NCBI RefSeq assembly: GCF_901933205.1
Contig: NC_044600.1
Location: 10,020,501 to 10,084,500 of the forward strand
Source of the DNA: Camarhynchus parvulus
Lineage: Eukaryota; Chordata; Aves; Passeriformes; Thraupidae
Direction of reading: 5' to 3'
DNA: 64,000 nucleotides
Shown here: one piece after another, positions 40,246 to 54,260 of the stretch
Layout of the letters: each line of letters begins with the position of its first letter
How positions within the stretch are numbered: position 1 is the first letter of the stretch
Notes under the pieces: generated by a model
Seen by the model: the letters and a program-made list of their open reading frames with translations, nothing else
The model's database searches: none
What the model was told of the DNA's origin: nothing
Position numbers and translations under genes: made by a program

Positions 40246-43200
40246 GGAAGGCACAATTGTAACTTTGCAGAGAAAGAAAGATTAGTCTCCACTTATCCCA
40301 CAACCCATTATCAAAGTCAGGTGTGGCAGAAACAGGCAGAAGATGGGTGAGAATTACTGATTTTCTTGGATATTCAGGTGCCTTACAGCCACAGTAACTA
40401 GTTTAATTTTGTTAAGATATTGTGCTGATTCCTTTGTAGAAATCAAATTGTTGGTGCCTTGAAGCCTGACAAAACCAAGCAGTAAAAAGGGAGGCAGACT
40501 ATTCCAGTTGGGTCTTGGCTTCTCCCTCTCTCAATTTATCAACCTCAGCATGTGCCTTTATTGGTATCAGTGTTTCTGGGACTCATTTGTTTACTCCAGA
40601 CTCAACATCCCTGTACACATAACTGGAACTGCCTACAGAAAAACCAACACAAAACAACCCCCAGAATCAAAAGGCAGTAGCACTAACACAGGGATGATGA
40701 TTTATCTTTGTAACTGGTCAGAGCTTGGCAGCCAGGAAACATGTCAGGCCTACTGAATAATTCCCATGTGATATAGGAAAATTCAAAAAAAACCCCAAAC
40801 CGAAGAAACTAGAGCTTCTGGTCTACCACCCAATAACAGAAAATAAGAAGTAGTATCGTAGATTTTTCTGGGAAAGGGAATTCATGGAGATGGGGTTTAT
40901 TTTCAGTTTGTGATGACAACAGGCACCAGAGGATTCTGTCATTAATCTGCCTCCAGCTGTGGTGCTGGAGAGCACTTGACACATACAACTGAACTTAGCA
41001 TTTAATTTCCTTTCACCTACATGGCAGGGTCAGGGGAGTGCTGGGCATTTCTCCTGCATTTCCGTCCTCCAGCTCTGTGCCTCGGTGCAGCTAATTGGGA
41101 ATTCTAGTGGGTGACCACTTAATCAGCACCTTACAGAGCCACCAGACTCATCTCTCTGAATATGAATGCAGTGAGTTTCATGACAGAACTCTTCCTTAAA
41201 GATAAAAATGTATTTGAGAATGATGTAGAAGATGTCAAAATCATGCCTCAGATTTGCTACTGGCCCCCGTGACATGGAGAAAAGTTAGCCTGGATATTGC
41301 TGGCAAGCTGCCTGAACTCCGCTGTTGGGTGTAAGGACTCAATCTTTTGCCATTACCAGAGAGAACCATACACTAAGACAGGGAACCAAGTGGGATGGAG
41401 GGAAGAGATTAGTACAATGAGAAAAAAAAAGTAATGGGATAAATAATAACACTGCAGGGCTTTAAAGACAAAAAGATTGCTGGAAAGAAAATACCATATC
41501 AGATTTATTTTAATAAGAAAGTGAGATTCTGCCAGGAAGCCCTGAAGAAGAAAACTACTAAATCTTCTTGACACTGATCCTTGGAACACAGTGGAATAAC
41601 ACATTTTAATACAGTGTTGAATTTTAACAAACAGCAAGGGCCTTATTAAAATGTTAAGTAAAGAAACAAAAAATTATCAAGATTTTAGAGTCTGTGAATT
41701 CCTCCTAACTGCAACAATAAAAGGGAAGTAAAATACATTTACCCTACTACATTTTTATTGTCATATCAGAAAGTGTCCTGATAGTTAATGAATAATCAAC
41801 AAAAAAGCATAAACATGCTTAGATTACTGTTGTGACAATTTATATCTAGGGGGAAGCTAAACAAAACAGGAATCCTCTCCTCACTATGTATAATATGTCT
41901 TCAAAAGATTAAGATGATAGCTTTGTTTTTACACAAATTCAAATCTTTTTCAAGGGAAAATCTCTTACATCTTAAAGATCATCTATGAATATCATAATTT
42001 GGAATCTTTGCAGCAGGACAAAAAAATTAGAAGTAGTATATGATATTCCTTCTAAAATTCCTCTTATTAAGTTTTCCTACAGCTGCCAGGTGCAGTCAAA
42101 ACCTAAGGAAAAGTTACAACTTTTTATCTATAGTTGGCATGTTGTTAACACAGAATTCTGAAAGGCAAGGATGTTACTGGCTGCTGTGCCAAGTCCTGTT
42201 CACAGACCTTCAGCTTTCCAGTGACTCAAAAGAAGAAAATATTATACACTTACAATGAGCTATCTGCAAATAGATACAGAACATTGTCCCATAAAATAAT
42301 TATTAGCTTACCTTGATTAGGTTGAAAGATGCAGAATAGGCTATTAATAAACTGAATCAAAACCACTTAGCAAATGAAAATTACCCAGTCACAATATCTG
42401 AATTGAGTTTTACTCAAAGGTAACTAGAAATCTCAGTAGTATTGTGCATGGTTTGCCACAGCTACATAGATTTTTATTATGGTGCCAGTATAAAAATGAG
42501 AAAAGATTTGCAATTTACCTTCTGACAAGTAGGTGGTCTTTGAACAAGACTACAAAGTAATCTTCAAATAAAACGAACAACAAGGAAGCATGCCTGAAAA
42601 CAGCAGATCAATCGCTTTCATTAAGCAAATACCAGTATTCTTTCAAAGATTCATTTGTTTTAGACAATTAGCTGATGATAAAAGAGTTTTCCAGATCTTT
42701 TAAGGAGTACATAAAAGACTAAAACACTCAAAGTTCAGTAAACATCCCTGTTGTCCCCCCCAGCAGCCCTCATCTGGTTGAAAGTTGTGGCAAGCCCTGC
42801 TGTGTCTGGTCTGTGGCAATGCTGGCACATTCTACTCTAATAAAAGGAAAACTTTCTACACCTGACAAGCCTCCTGAATTCTTTTCCATAATCCCAGAGG
42901 TTGATCATGTCAACCCGTGATAGTTAAGTGAATCTACGTGGAGATATTCGAGAAAATTGTGACTTCTTTTCACACAACAGTTAGAGAAAATAAACACAAA
43001 ACTGTCCAGCTTAGAATCTAGAGGCAAAAAGTGAGATGAAAATGTAGGCCTTAGTCAGACAAGCACTTAGATCAAGCTGTAAAGACACAGCTTTTACCAT
43101 TCAATCAAGTATTTATGAAAGTCCAATAAAAAGCTGCATTTACAGAAAAGCATAACTCCAGCTTTAATGTAAAGGCATAGAATTTTGGTTGCAAACACAA

Positions 43201-44751
43201 TCTTGGCTTTTCAATTACTTTGGAAATGCTCTGTTGTTTAATAAGCAAACTACCATGTATTACCCCTTAATAGTAGCAACAGAATTGACTGGCTGAAGCC
43301 TGGCTGGGGAACTGATTTTTCATTAATTTATTTCACTTATTAACATACAAACACTGTTGGTCTTGTAAACTTTCCTTCAACCTTTTTTGACTCTTCAGAC
43401 ACATCAAACTGAGATGCAGGCCCTCATCAGAACATTTCTTGAAGTTAAAACCATAGCCTTCACCAACAGGATTGTCTTTGAGCCCATTTCTATCCTTGGT
43501 CTGCATTTACTTACCCTCTTAAGTTTGTGAACAAATGTTGATATTCTCAGACTGCACAGCAGTCAGAAGATGACTAATTCCTAATCTTGTGTTCTTAGGC
43601 AACTGCTTCAGTAAGGGGAAGGGAGCCAGGCTGAGATATATCCTTATCAGCAAATGCTGCTTCCCATCATCATTTTCACACCCATCTTAATACACATAAA
43701 TTCCTAAGACAAGGAAAATACTTAAGATCCTTCTCCCCAAACAACAGCTATGTTACATTTTTCAACGCAGTATTTTTGATTAAAGTACACAGTTACAAAA
43801 GCACAACTAATTCAGTGCACTCAGGACGTGTTACATTTTTTGACTGCTAAGGCCACATGGACAAAGACAACAAGGCCTTTCAGCTCTAACACAGCAGCTC
43901 AAATTTAACTCAAGTGCCTGGTATGAGCTAAAGGATAAAAAAAGCAATGACACTGGAGTTTAGATTATCTTTCTTTCATTCACAGCACCGCTGTTTAATC
44001 AGTATACAGCAAAGTCAAGACACTGAACGGTTTTATCCAAATTCTTAACTTTCAATGAACAAATGGACTCTAATTTGAAGCACAGGCATCAATGGAACAT
44101 AGAAGGGTGTTAATCTGACTCTAATGAAAGAATCTCTAAGGTTAACTCCCTGGGCAGAGGGCTGTACACAGTACTAAGTGCCAGGTGAATGGAGCAAAGA
44201 GGACGCAGCTCCTCTGTGAGCACACCTGCAGTCACAGGCCAGCCCTGGGACAGAGGGGCCAAAGCCACAGGAATTCAGGGACAGCACTGCTACAGAGCAG
44301 CAGCTGTCAGCCTCCTTGCATCTGCACTGTGATTAGGACAGAGGATTAAGATATTTGGATTTAGATATTTCAGATATTTATGGATTTTGATATTTGCAAA
44401 AAATACTCCAACACAAATGACTAGTGGTGATATATTTAGTATTTATTATTTTTAAAGAGAATCACTGCATTTAACTGAAATTAACTGCATTTAAATTTTA
44501 TGGAATAAGAAAGAATCCTACAGCTAAACAATCATGTAGCCACAGGGATGTTGGTTTATAAATTAATGGAAACACCTACCTCAGATATTAAGCCAGCTTG
44601 TCACTAATAAAAAATATATCCTACAGAAGAGTTGTCAAAAATTTACAGAACAATTCCCAGAACAATTTTTAGCATATAAATCAAGCAATAGTTGAAAAAA
44701 TAAAGGAAATAGTTAGAATCCAATCAAAACAATACCACACTAAAAGAGTTT
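40246..44751. other. Non-coding, no gene recognised
   Basis: AT-rich with short open frames. A GC-richer stretch at about 44150-44335 is unclassified. No CpG island. Confidence 0.5.
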
Positions 44752-44962
44752 TAAGGGGCCTTGTGGAGGTCCAACACCATGCACAAAGCAGGTGTAACTT
44801 TAACACTAGGCAAGGTTCCCTGCAGCCCTACTCAGTCAAATTTTGACATTCCTAGGACCCCACAACTTGCCCAGGCAATGCATTCCCAGGTCCATACCAA
44901 CCTTCATCACTAAGAATTCACTGTCCTGTTTTCCTAACCAGCATCTCCCTGTATTCCCTCCT
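44752..44962 (-). mobile_element. CR1-family LINE 3' fragment, old
   Basis: In reverse complement the sequence carries diverged CR1 landmarks on the plus strand: TGGAGGTCCAACACCATGCA, CAAAGCAGGTGTAACTTTAA, AGGCAAGGTTCCCTGCAGCC, then CCACAACTTGCCCAGGCAAT and CACTGTCCTGTTTTCCTAAC. The order is that of CR1 subfamilies with an 'agcaggtctaacttc' 3' segment. It is more diverged than the copies at 47899 and 54327. The GC-richer stretch to about 45150 could be an extension or a separate insertion. Confidence 0.65.
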
Positions 44963-47898
44963 TCCCCTGCGTACCCCTGAGGGCAGCCTGGCTCCTGCGG
45001 CTCATCATCCATGGACTTGCAGGAGGCTCAAGAGCAGGTGAAGGATGAACTCAGCCCTTCCATCTGTCCTTCCCTACAAGGTCACTCTCCCCCAGCCCCC
45101 ATTCAGCCCACTGAAGCACTTCAGAGCGAGGAAGACCTTGTGTGGGAGAGTTTCAACGCCATTTGCTATTGACTTCACACTGCTCCCACTACTATGCTAA
45201 TATCAAATGCTTATGCAAATTTGAGCCTACCACCCTGCTAGCTGAAAATACTATTAATAATTGAACTGACCAAAAATACTCTTTTTTCCCCTATTCCCCA
45301 TAATGGAGGTACCATCTGTTGTCTATTAACCCTTAGTTTTTAAGCAAAAATGCTCAAGTTCTTCCTATTCTGCAATTCCTGGCAGGCTGACTATTTATAG
45401 CCCATCTGAATGATTTTCTTTCAATTTTTATTGGGAGTGAAAGAAGTATTTTTACTGTAAAGTATTTTCATTTGTCCTTAATGCACTATGTTTGGTATGT
45501 ACTGAGACATTACTCTTTTTCTGAGAAAAAGGGTCAAAATCACGTGCATATCACAGCATCCTTGCACCAAACAGATTTTTGCCTAGTAGCAGTTACACAC
45601 AAGGTGTATATTGGTAGGTTTATATAAAAGTACAAGTAATTTCACATGCATTTCATGGATGAGATAACCCTCCCAGATGATACCTTCAGACTATTAATCT
45701 TTTGTAGCAAAACACCAAATTAATTAACAGTGTATATGAAACAAAGTAAAACACAAACTTATTCTTTAAAAGGACTGACTAATCTTTAGTCAAATCCTGA
45801 TAAAATATCTCACCGTGTCTCCTCCAGAAGCAGAAGAAACCATACATAACGATTATTATTTTCAGTAGCAGAAGCACTGCCCTGGTATTAGACACTTCTT
45901 TCCCAAACTGGCAGTGACCATCACTAGGAAGGGTCCTGGTGGACCCAAAGAGATCCTACAGGCCTATCCAGGCTGAATTATTTTCAGACTTCACCAGTGA
46001 AGCTTAGAGCATACACTTAAAGAACCTTTTCTTTAGTCATTGCTAAAATGTTTAGTTATTACAATATTTTAGCTACGTTTCAACACACTTAAAAAAAATC
46101 TAGTGATCAAAGTTTAACTATTTTTAATGAAACTAATTACGAATTTATTGATTGATTACTAATTTAAAGGTTAAGAAAATAGTTACTATTTGGAAACAGC
46201 AAAATGGCATTCAGTAACTGGGAAAACCAGTAGAAAGTGTAAAGAACTTATTTTAGCATGCCAAATAATCTGTGTCTAGTACAAGTGTACACTGCATCCC
46301 AAAAGCTCCTGTACATGCACTCTACAATAAAGAAAATAATTTTTGCTTTTTTTTCTGCAGTAAGATAAATATATACCCAGTAGTACAATCAATCCAACAA
46401 CATCTTCAACTCCTATTTGAATTTGGACTTGGAAAATACTATCTTTATTTTGCATTTCCATTAATATTTTTGGGGAGGCAGAGGGGTGTTCAGCAGATTT
46501 CAACAAAATTGGTCCAAAAAATGGAAATCCACAGCTACAAATGCAGCAGTCCTTAAAGGCAGTATGCTTAATAACTGACATTGGTTAGAGTCTCTAAATG
46601 TCCCTGCTGGGGTTTAGACACGTGACAAAACGCTTCCCTGTGAAATCACACTGGCTGGTGGAGCAGTCAGAACAAGATGATGTTCAAGCTGATGTTTCTT
46701 TGAATTACAGCAGAGGAGGAGTTCCCATTCACATCTTGTACCACTTCTAACTGAAATATATTCAAAGAACTTCTTTGCTCCATTTCTCACCATCAATTTG
46801 GCAAGTTGAATAGTAAACCCCACAGCACCATATGGTAGAAGACAGCTGAGAGATAAACGTGTTGTGTAATGTCAATCCTAATGAGTGATAGAAATAAAAC
46901 TCAAAGAGCAAAATATCTGGCTTAAGCAGCAAAAACTCACAGTTAAGGATAAAAGCCTATTGTACAGCCAGTGCCAACTATTTCCAAACTGTAATATTGT
47001 AACTTACAGATGTGTGGTACCACTTTTGCTCCTCACAGCAGACTAAGAAATATGCATTCTCCCAAACTCTCAATGAAGAGCTCAGCAATGCCATGAGCTA
47101 TGCCTAAGAGCTCAATGCTGCTGGAAGAGAAAGGGAATGTAAAAAGCGTGTATCTTTCTCCATTTGAGTACAGAGATGAATGGAAGAGAAGTAGAACCTA
47201 TTTTCACACTAATTCAGCGCAGCTTATTGCATATGTAAAAATTCAGCTTGAAAAAGCAGATAGAAGGAAACACTTAGCATTTGAGGAAATGCAGGTTTTA
47301 AGATGTCTCAAGCATTTTAGCTGTATTTTTTTTCAACATCAAATACACTACTGACAATCCCAGACAGTTTCAGTTCTAGACACACAGCAAGCAAATCTGT
47401 TCTCACTCCTACTCCCCTACTCCCTCCACCCCTTTAAAAATAATCCTATAGTTCAATCTTTCCCACTAATATAAGAGACTCAGATATGGTAATGCCTTCA
47501 AAGTTCTGATTTTTCAAACTTTTTTCCTAACCTCTTTCTTCTTTTAGAATACACCTTAAAACTGGAGAAAATAAAGTCCCCACCAGGAGTGGCTGTTATT
47601 GAAACCCATCTGTATAGGCCTAGAGTTGTAAAAACATCACAACCTGACACAATATTGGGTAGAAAAAAAGGTACAGAATATTCTATAGAAAAAAATTCTC
47701 TTGCAGTATCCAAGACAAGTATACCTACAGGAACAAGTATTGAGGAAACCAAGCCTCCTGAACAGTCCCCAGACTGGCTGCATTGCAGGGTGCATTTCCT
47801 GCATTCCCCAAAGAAATCAATCCTGGCTTCTATGTGCTCCTGCAATTAGTTGTTAATAATGATGAGACTGTCTTAAGTCCATTTTCTTGCACCCCAAA
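44963..47898. other. Non-coding, nothing firmly recognised
   Basis: A GC-richer tract at 44963-45150 is unclassified. Otherwise AT-rich, with overlapping open frames under 120 codons and no motif. An octamer ATGCAAAT lies at about 45212. Confidence 0.5.
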
Positions 47899-48328
47899 TC
47901 CTGAGTTCAATTCACAATAGGAAAGACCCTGAGACGCTGGAGCAAGTGTAGGGAAAGGCAGCGGAGCTGGGGAAGGGTCTGGAACACAATTCTGATGAGA
48001 AGCAGCCAAGAGTGTTTAGCCTGGAGAAGAGAAGGCTCAGGAGCAACTTTACTGCTCTCTACTGCTCCCTAAAAGGATACTCTAGCCAGGTGGGGGTTGG
48101 CCTCTTCTCACAAGCAACTAACTAGACAATGAGGGAAATGGCCTCAAGCGGTGCCAAGGGAGTTTCAGGTTGGGTGTCAGGAAAAATTTCCTCAGTGGAA
48201 GTGTGGTAAGGCACTAGAGCAGGCTCCCCAGTGAGGTGGCTGAGTCACCATCCTTGGAAGTGTTTGAAAAACAACTACACTTCATCATCTTGAAGTATCT
48301 TTTCAAACCTTAATGATTCTATCTACGA
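47899..48328 (+). mobile_element. CR1 LINE 3' fragment
   Basis: Clear CR1 3' end in sense orientation. Landmarks in order are CTGAGACGCTGGAGCAAGTG, GCTGGGGAAGGGTCTGGAAC, GTGTTTAGCCTGGAGAAGAG, AGGTGGGGGTTGGCCTCTTC, GGAAATGGCCTCAAGCGGTG, CAGGAAAAATTTCCTCAGTG and GGTGGCTGAGTCACCATCCT, ending near ATGATTCTATC, the CR1 terminal repeat. It is 5'-truncated. A small deletion before GTGTTTAGCC and a short 3' segment are the main departures from a typical copy. Confidence 0.93.
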
Positions 48329-51300
48329 TTGCCTCCTGCTGCCCTCTGCCCTGCTAACAGGCCCTACACTGCCCCAAACAGACTACTTTTACAGAAAACT
48401 AAAACACAGGTCTCTGGTTTTTCTTCCTGAACTACAGACAGGTGTTTTACAGGTTTTCACAATTAACAGTACTTTTAATCTGGCACTGTTTCTTTTCAGA
48501 ACAAAATCATAAAGTTCATGTTCAACAAATTCAGCTGCCCCACACTTTTGTCCTCTTGGCATATATGCTACCTATTCGGTTAGCCTTATATTATTATTTC
48601 ATTATTAAATATGCAAAATGAAGACTAAGAATTCTGTTTCCCTTCCAGTATTTGGTTCCACCTCTTGAATTTCAGGAAGACTCCATAGTGTGACTTCTCC
48701 CTGTTTAAAACATTGCGGTTATACTGCAAATGTGCAGATCTATTTTGATTTGCATCACCCAGCAAAGAAAGCAGCCAACAGCACTGAGCTCACAAATGTA
48801 CAGGAGATTACAGATCTAAACTCTTTGGTATTCAGACCACTTCAGTTTTAGTCTGTCAAATACCAACTAGTTTCCTACATGGCTTCCTCTACAAAATTAT
48901 TACTACTCTTTTATTAGTTCTTAATTGAAATTGAAACATGGCAAACTTCAATTTCCATTTAATGTAGTAAGAGACATTCACTGAAAAGGTTTACTAAAAA
49001 AGATAACTCAAAGTAAAAGGCTCACTTGCTCAGATACCCACCGCAGGCCTATAGCTTGATAATGTCAGGAACACAACCTTGGACAGAGAATGAACATCAT
49101 GTTCGGACACTCAGAAGCTGGATGCCAATTTTTATAAATGCTATCTCAATTATCCACGTTTTCAAATAGAGTAAATTTGTGTGTAATATCAGAACAATTG
49201 GAGCTTAGTTTAAAACTATTAATTCATAGTGCTCAGGAGATCAATGTTTTACTTCCATTTTGCTGCCATGTAAAATTAGAAATAACTTCAGAGGCTCCTG
49301 TGCCAGTCACACGAGTTTAAGGATCTGACTTGTCCCTAAGCTCCAAAAAACGTTATCAAACAAATTCTGAGTGAAGGAGCAAAAAGGATAAGGTAAAGAA
49401 GTATAGGGAACAGCTTTTCCACGTGTTCACTTGAAGCACTTTAAGCTTAAAGTGCTTCAAACAGCATTAACTTTTCCTTAGATCCATCACTTACTTCAAA
49501 AGACTCCTATCCTAGCAGACACCACCCACATGCAAAATAGAAGTGATTTGAGTGAAACAGTTTACAAATCAAGAATGAGGAAGGAGAGAACAGATGAATA
49601 CGGCAAACAGATGGGAAAAGAAAAAGGGAAAAACTAACTATACAGTCCCAGGTAAAAGGCAGTGTCAGAGCAGTCTGGAGTGACTGGTGTTAAACATTAC
49701 AGAGATACCACAAATGCACAGTTATACACAAGCACCTGAGGATAATGAACTTGGCAGGCATTATGGATTACCTTTTTGTTGAGTAAATAGGACAAAGGTG
49801 ATCCAAACACTACACAAGACTGAGATAAAGCTTGGCACAGGCTGATCTGTGTGTGAATTTTGTCTTCCTCTAAGCTACAAACAAGGAAATAGGCCACAGA
49901 AATTTCAGAAAAGGAGTTGGCCAGTTTATATTTGATAAGGCAGAGAAAGTGAGTTGGGAGAGATGTTGAAGTGACAAGCCAGACATCTAGTTTTTTACAG
50001 AACAATTTCCAGTGGTTATGTAAGGAATGTGTTTAGGGAAGACTAGAGGCAAATGGACACCACAGTCAAGAAGGACAGAACAAGATTAAGAGATTTAACT
50101 CTTCTGTCAGAGGAGTGATGTTATCTGAAAATGTAATTACAAAAAGCCCACTCACTTTGCCAGTTTAGGTCAATCAGAAGTCATAGAAATGGGCCTGCTG
50201 CAGTGGTGAGTGTGAGCTATCAAACCCTGCCAGAGTCTTTCAGGCAGAAAGCAACAGCAGATAGAAACAAACCAAACCAAAGAAACAATGACCAAGCTCT
50301 TACTGTCCAGACTGTAGAAGTGGGCAAGACAGCAGTGCTAGAAATATAGGGGCAACAGTCCAATTTCATCTGTAAAGAGGAGGAAGGATAAGTAAGAAAG
50401 GATTAGAGACAAGCAAATGATCCAGGAGACCTTTGATTCAGGAAAGTCCAAGGAGGAAAGGATTTTAGGAACAGAACATGGTATGAAATTTTAAAAGCTT
50501 TCAAGGGCTTTCAGAGGATAAATGGATTTTGTTCTGACCTTTTCTTTGGTATTATTTTCTAAGCAAAGCAGAAGTCATACAGCAACCCATCCCAGGTTCT
50601 GTCATTGGACCCTAACAAGCTACGAGAATGCTTGGTAATCAAGACTCACCTTTAGCAACCCCATACGTCACAAAAAGTCACTGAGGTTTTCACAGCAAAA
50701 TTTCCACCAGTAATTCCCTACTTTTAAGAAACTGTTATTAGACTTCAGAAAAAGAAGCTCAAGAATATTTTTAATTAGTATTTATGCTAAAGCACAAACA
50801 TCCTTCTCATTTGAGCACCAACATGAAAAATCAGCAACTGACAGGATATAGAGGCTCCCAAACACAACAGAACGTGGGCTTCACTGGCCCTCTGCAAAAG
50901 GAGGAATTCAACAGAAATTTCACACATCAATGATAGTTACATATTTTAACCTTTATAGGTTATTTTTACACAAGGAGAAACGAAGAACAACATTACTAAT
51001 TAAAATCTGAGGAGTGGTATGTCTGTTTTAAGACTTCCCTAAGATGGTGGAAAGCAAGTCATAAACTTATAACTTCATTTCTTGAGCTGAATTTTCTCAA
51101 TAACTATATGCAAGCAGATAAAGTTTTTCACTTTTTCAGAAAATAAAGTATAATTATTTCCTGAAATAGGATTATTTTTCATCTAAATATTCTCTTCTAG
51201 AATAGGAACACAAAATACAGAATGCCTAATGCAATACTCACTTAAAGATCTAATTGTCCAACCAGTATGTCAGAAGTGACTTGACTTTTAAGGGCAAGAA

Positions 51301-53813
51301 GATGCTGAACCTGATCCAGGTTTGTTAATTAATAGCCTCCCTAGATAAATCTTTTTTTACTGTTGTACTTGATTAGTAAATCTCTCTGCTTCAAGGCAAC
51401 AGATGGCTTCAATTCCCCCCCAAACCAAAAAGTCCATAACTCTCCATACTACAACAATCTAAATTTAGTTAGATGCTTAAATATTAGTCTTATTTTTAAT
51501 TGAGTAATGAAACAGCCATGGATAGATGAAAAATTCACTCTTCAAATTTTGTGGACAGTTACGAGTTCAGAAAATTATTGCTACATTCCTATTGTTTAGT
51601 GAATCCTTGATCAGCACTAGGAACATTAAAAAAAACCAAAACAACAACAAAGCAGCAAATCCTTGACAGCAAATTTGAAACCACTAGAGAAGAATGATGA
51701 ATCACACCCTTCTGTCAAGACTACCAGTTAAACATTCTGTGTCATAAGAAAATCAAAACACAGTGCACACTCTAAAGATTTCAGTTCTGTCTCTCCAATA
51801 GCTCCTTCCACTTCTAAGCTCCCCCCCAAGAGCAGGGGACAGCCTTTCCAGCTGACCTACGATTACTGCAGCGTTTAAATAAAGCCCATAGCAACCCTTC
51901 TCTTTCAGTGACCATATACACGAAGACTCCAAACACAAACACCACTTATTTCCTCCTACTTCTATGGCATCATGACCTAAGGGCCACTAAAGTCAGCAGA
52001 AACCTTTTAATTGATTTGAAAATATGTCCTCTGACCCTGGCATTGCAAAGATCTGCACAGACAGATCGCTTCAGTGATTCCACCACTCTTCATAGAAACA
52101 GGACTACTAAAATACAGCTGCTGATTCTTTGTAGCAGTTTTGGATTTTACACCATTCCAGTTATTGAAAATGCTGTGGAGTTTCTTTATCAAACTGCACT
52201 AACACCCATAAAAGGATAAATTGAAATTTCTCATAGCATGTCAGTGTATGTATCAGAATCTTGGAGCAAAACAAATGGGTCTGTTGTCAGACACAAAATG
52301 AACATTCTGAATAGGTCCTGCCTAGCTATTTATTCATGTTTTTACAGTAACATTTTCAATCCATACTATTAAAATAACTATTTTAAATTTCACCCCAACT
52401 AAGTTCATTTTCCTCCTCTGGAGTTCATTGTATCCTGTGTTTAATACCTCATGCATTGAAATGTTTTCAAAACACTGAGGTTGAAAACTTTGAGATAATT
52501 TCATTTTTTAGTACACCATTGCTTGCCACTGCATTCTGCTTTCTACAAAATCAAGTCAAAGAGAAAAGAATTCATCAACATCTCTAATACATTAACTTTT
52601 GGTGGGGTTTTTTTAACTTAAAAATTTTAATCCATTCATAAGAGCCTGGTCTAGTTAGAATTTAAAAGAAAGAAAGTCAAACCACAGGGAAATGGAATTC
52701 AATTAGTATGTATGTGTCCACTGGTGCTGGGGGAGAAGCTGGTCTACGTGTGGAAACCACAACACGGAATTCTCCATTGGTTTATGTAAGAAAAACAGCT
52801 TTCATCTGCTGAAATAGTCAATATAAGAATACAAAACTTCTAATCTGAATTTTAATTAGAAATAGGTCAAGTAAATGCTCTTCCTATCCCCCACTACGAC
52901 CCCCAACTTCCCTAGCACAAATCTCATTGCTCTGAAAAGCACAGTGTAAAGCAAATCTAAAAATAAAACCAATAATATACTTTTGGCACTGCTATCAGGA
53001 AGAGTGACGGTTTCCTGTCATTTTTGCAAAACACACTCATAAAAAGAATAAAATTTGAGAAACCTTGATTAAAGCAGTCACTTAGAATTATCTGCTTGAC
53101 TATTAAATAAAATAATAATTTGCATAGAATACTACCTGACTCTCCTTATGTAGTTATTCCGTTCCCAGGAGCTCTTAGAAGGCACAAGTGTGGAGATGTC
53201 CTAGATACAAAGGCTCCCCCATCAGACACACACACAGTAGTCTCACAGGCACCCAATTTCACTGCATTGCTACAAGTGGGACAGCAATGAGACATTTGAT
53301 TTTCAAGACAAGCCCAAGTATGGCAAGAAGCAATCCCAGTTGAATAACATACTCTTGCTTGCCTCAAACTGAGCTGAAAGCAAGTCTAATATTAAAGGTA
53401 CCCTGGCACACTGAAGAAGAGTTGGGAAGTCGTGTTTCTTGTAAGAAAAAAACCATCGCAGTAGCAGGAAGGAAAAGTGCCCAGTCCTGCAGCTGTTTAC
53501 ATGAGCACCCTGAAATCTGTAAAATCACAGGAGGCAAAACTACAGGCTCCATCTCACAGCTATCAAAGACTAATCTCTGTATATCAAAGACAAATTCTCT
53601 GTAGTATTCATACTACGTATGTAAAGTTACTTACAATAGGTGCATTTAGGTTTTGACCTCACTTGGAGAAGTATCAGAACTCTTTGGTCAACAAGGTTTA
53701 CTACTTAGAATTGTATTTCAATTCAGAAGTCAGTAGCTTAAACCAATGAAAGAACCTAATTATTATATAACAACTTCTCTGTATATTAGACATCTGAATT
53801 GTTATCAGCTCTA
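48329..53813. other. Non-coding, no gene recognised
   Basis: AT-rich. The plus strand is conspicuously purine-rich at about 49560-50480, unclassified and possibly an old unlisted repeat. A perfect 30-bp palindrome at 49431-49460 is listed separately. Open frames are short and unconvincing. Confidence 0.5.
49431..49460. repeat. 30-bp perfect palindrome (no spacer)
   Basis: The 15-base arm TTGAAGCACTTTAAG is followed immediately by its exact reverse complement CTTAAAGTGCTTCAA. The centre is AAGCTT. Symmetry stops at the flanking bases (C on the left, A on the right). A perfect 15-bp arm is not expected by chance in 64 kb. Confidence 0.97.
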
Positions 53814-54200
53814 TGTAGGTTATTGCCACAGCATATGTCACAGTTGAGGCAGCCACAATACACAGAGTGTCACCACACAATTTCAGAAGGCTTTAAGCAT
53901 TCACCCAGAGTAACACCTTACCACATCAGAAGGCTTCAGGCACCTGCCCAGACAGAGCAACATCAGCTCACTTCAGAGGGCTGCAAGCATCTGCCCTGCT
54001 TGTTCTTTAGCCCAACCTTTTATACCCCTGATGTTGATGCACTGCACCTGTGTGCCCTCTGTTCCCTTTGGCGGTTGGTCAGTGCCCCTGGGCACTCCAT
54101 GGCTCGTTGTGTCAGCGCTGCTCACCTGCTTCTCACAGCTGTAACCAACTGGGGATGGGGCTCAGCCCCACTCCCAACTACCACAAACTGTGTGCCTACA
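53814..54200 (-). mobile_element. Solitary avian LTR (endogenous retrovirus), TENM1-sense
   Basis: A 387-bp element has LTR-like ends: on the minus strand it starts TGTAGG and ends CCTACA, a 6-bp terminal inverted repeat with TG...CA. It contains a TATA box (GGGGTATAAAAGG, TATAAAAG at 54017-54024) with GC-rich sequence upstream, as in an LTR U3. Downstream of the TATA box are about three imperfect tandem units of 43-47 bp, starting at TCAGA on the plus strand at 53883, 53926 and 53973. No protein-coding retroviral part adjoins it, so it is a solo LTR. A clean 4-6 bp target duplication is not seen; TTGTTAT occurs on both sides (53799-53805, 54203-54209) but not flush with the ends. A 150-codon open frame across it is non-coding. 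Confidence 0.7.
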
Positions 54201-54260
54201 GGTTGTTATAAAATAGACACTCAAAAGCACCAACAGGATTTACCTACGTAAATTACTAAG

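Noticed and set aside
53799..54251. 150-codon plus-strand open frame
   Set aside because: Lies antisense across a solo LTR; composition reflects the repeat.
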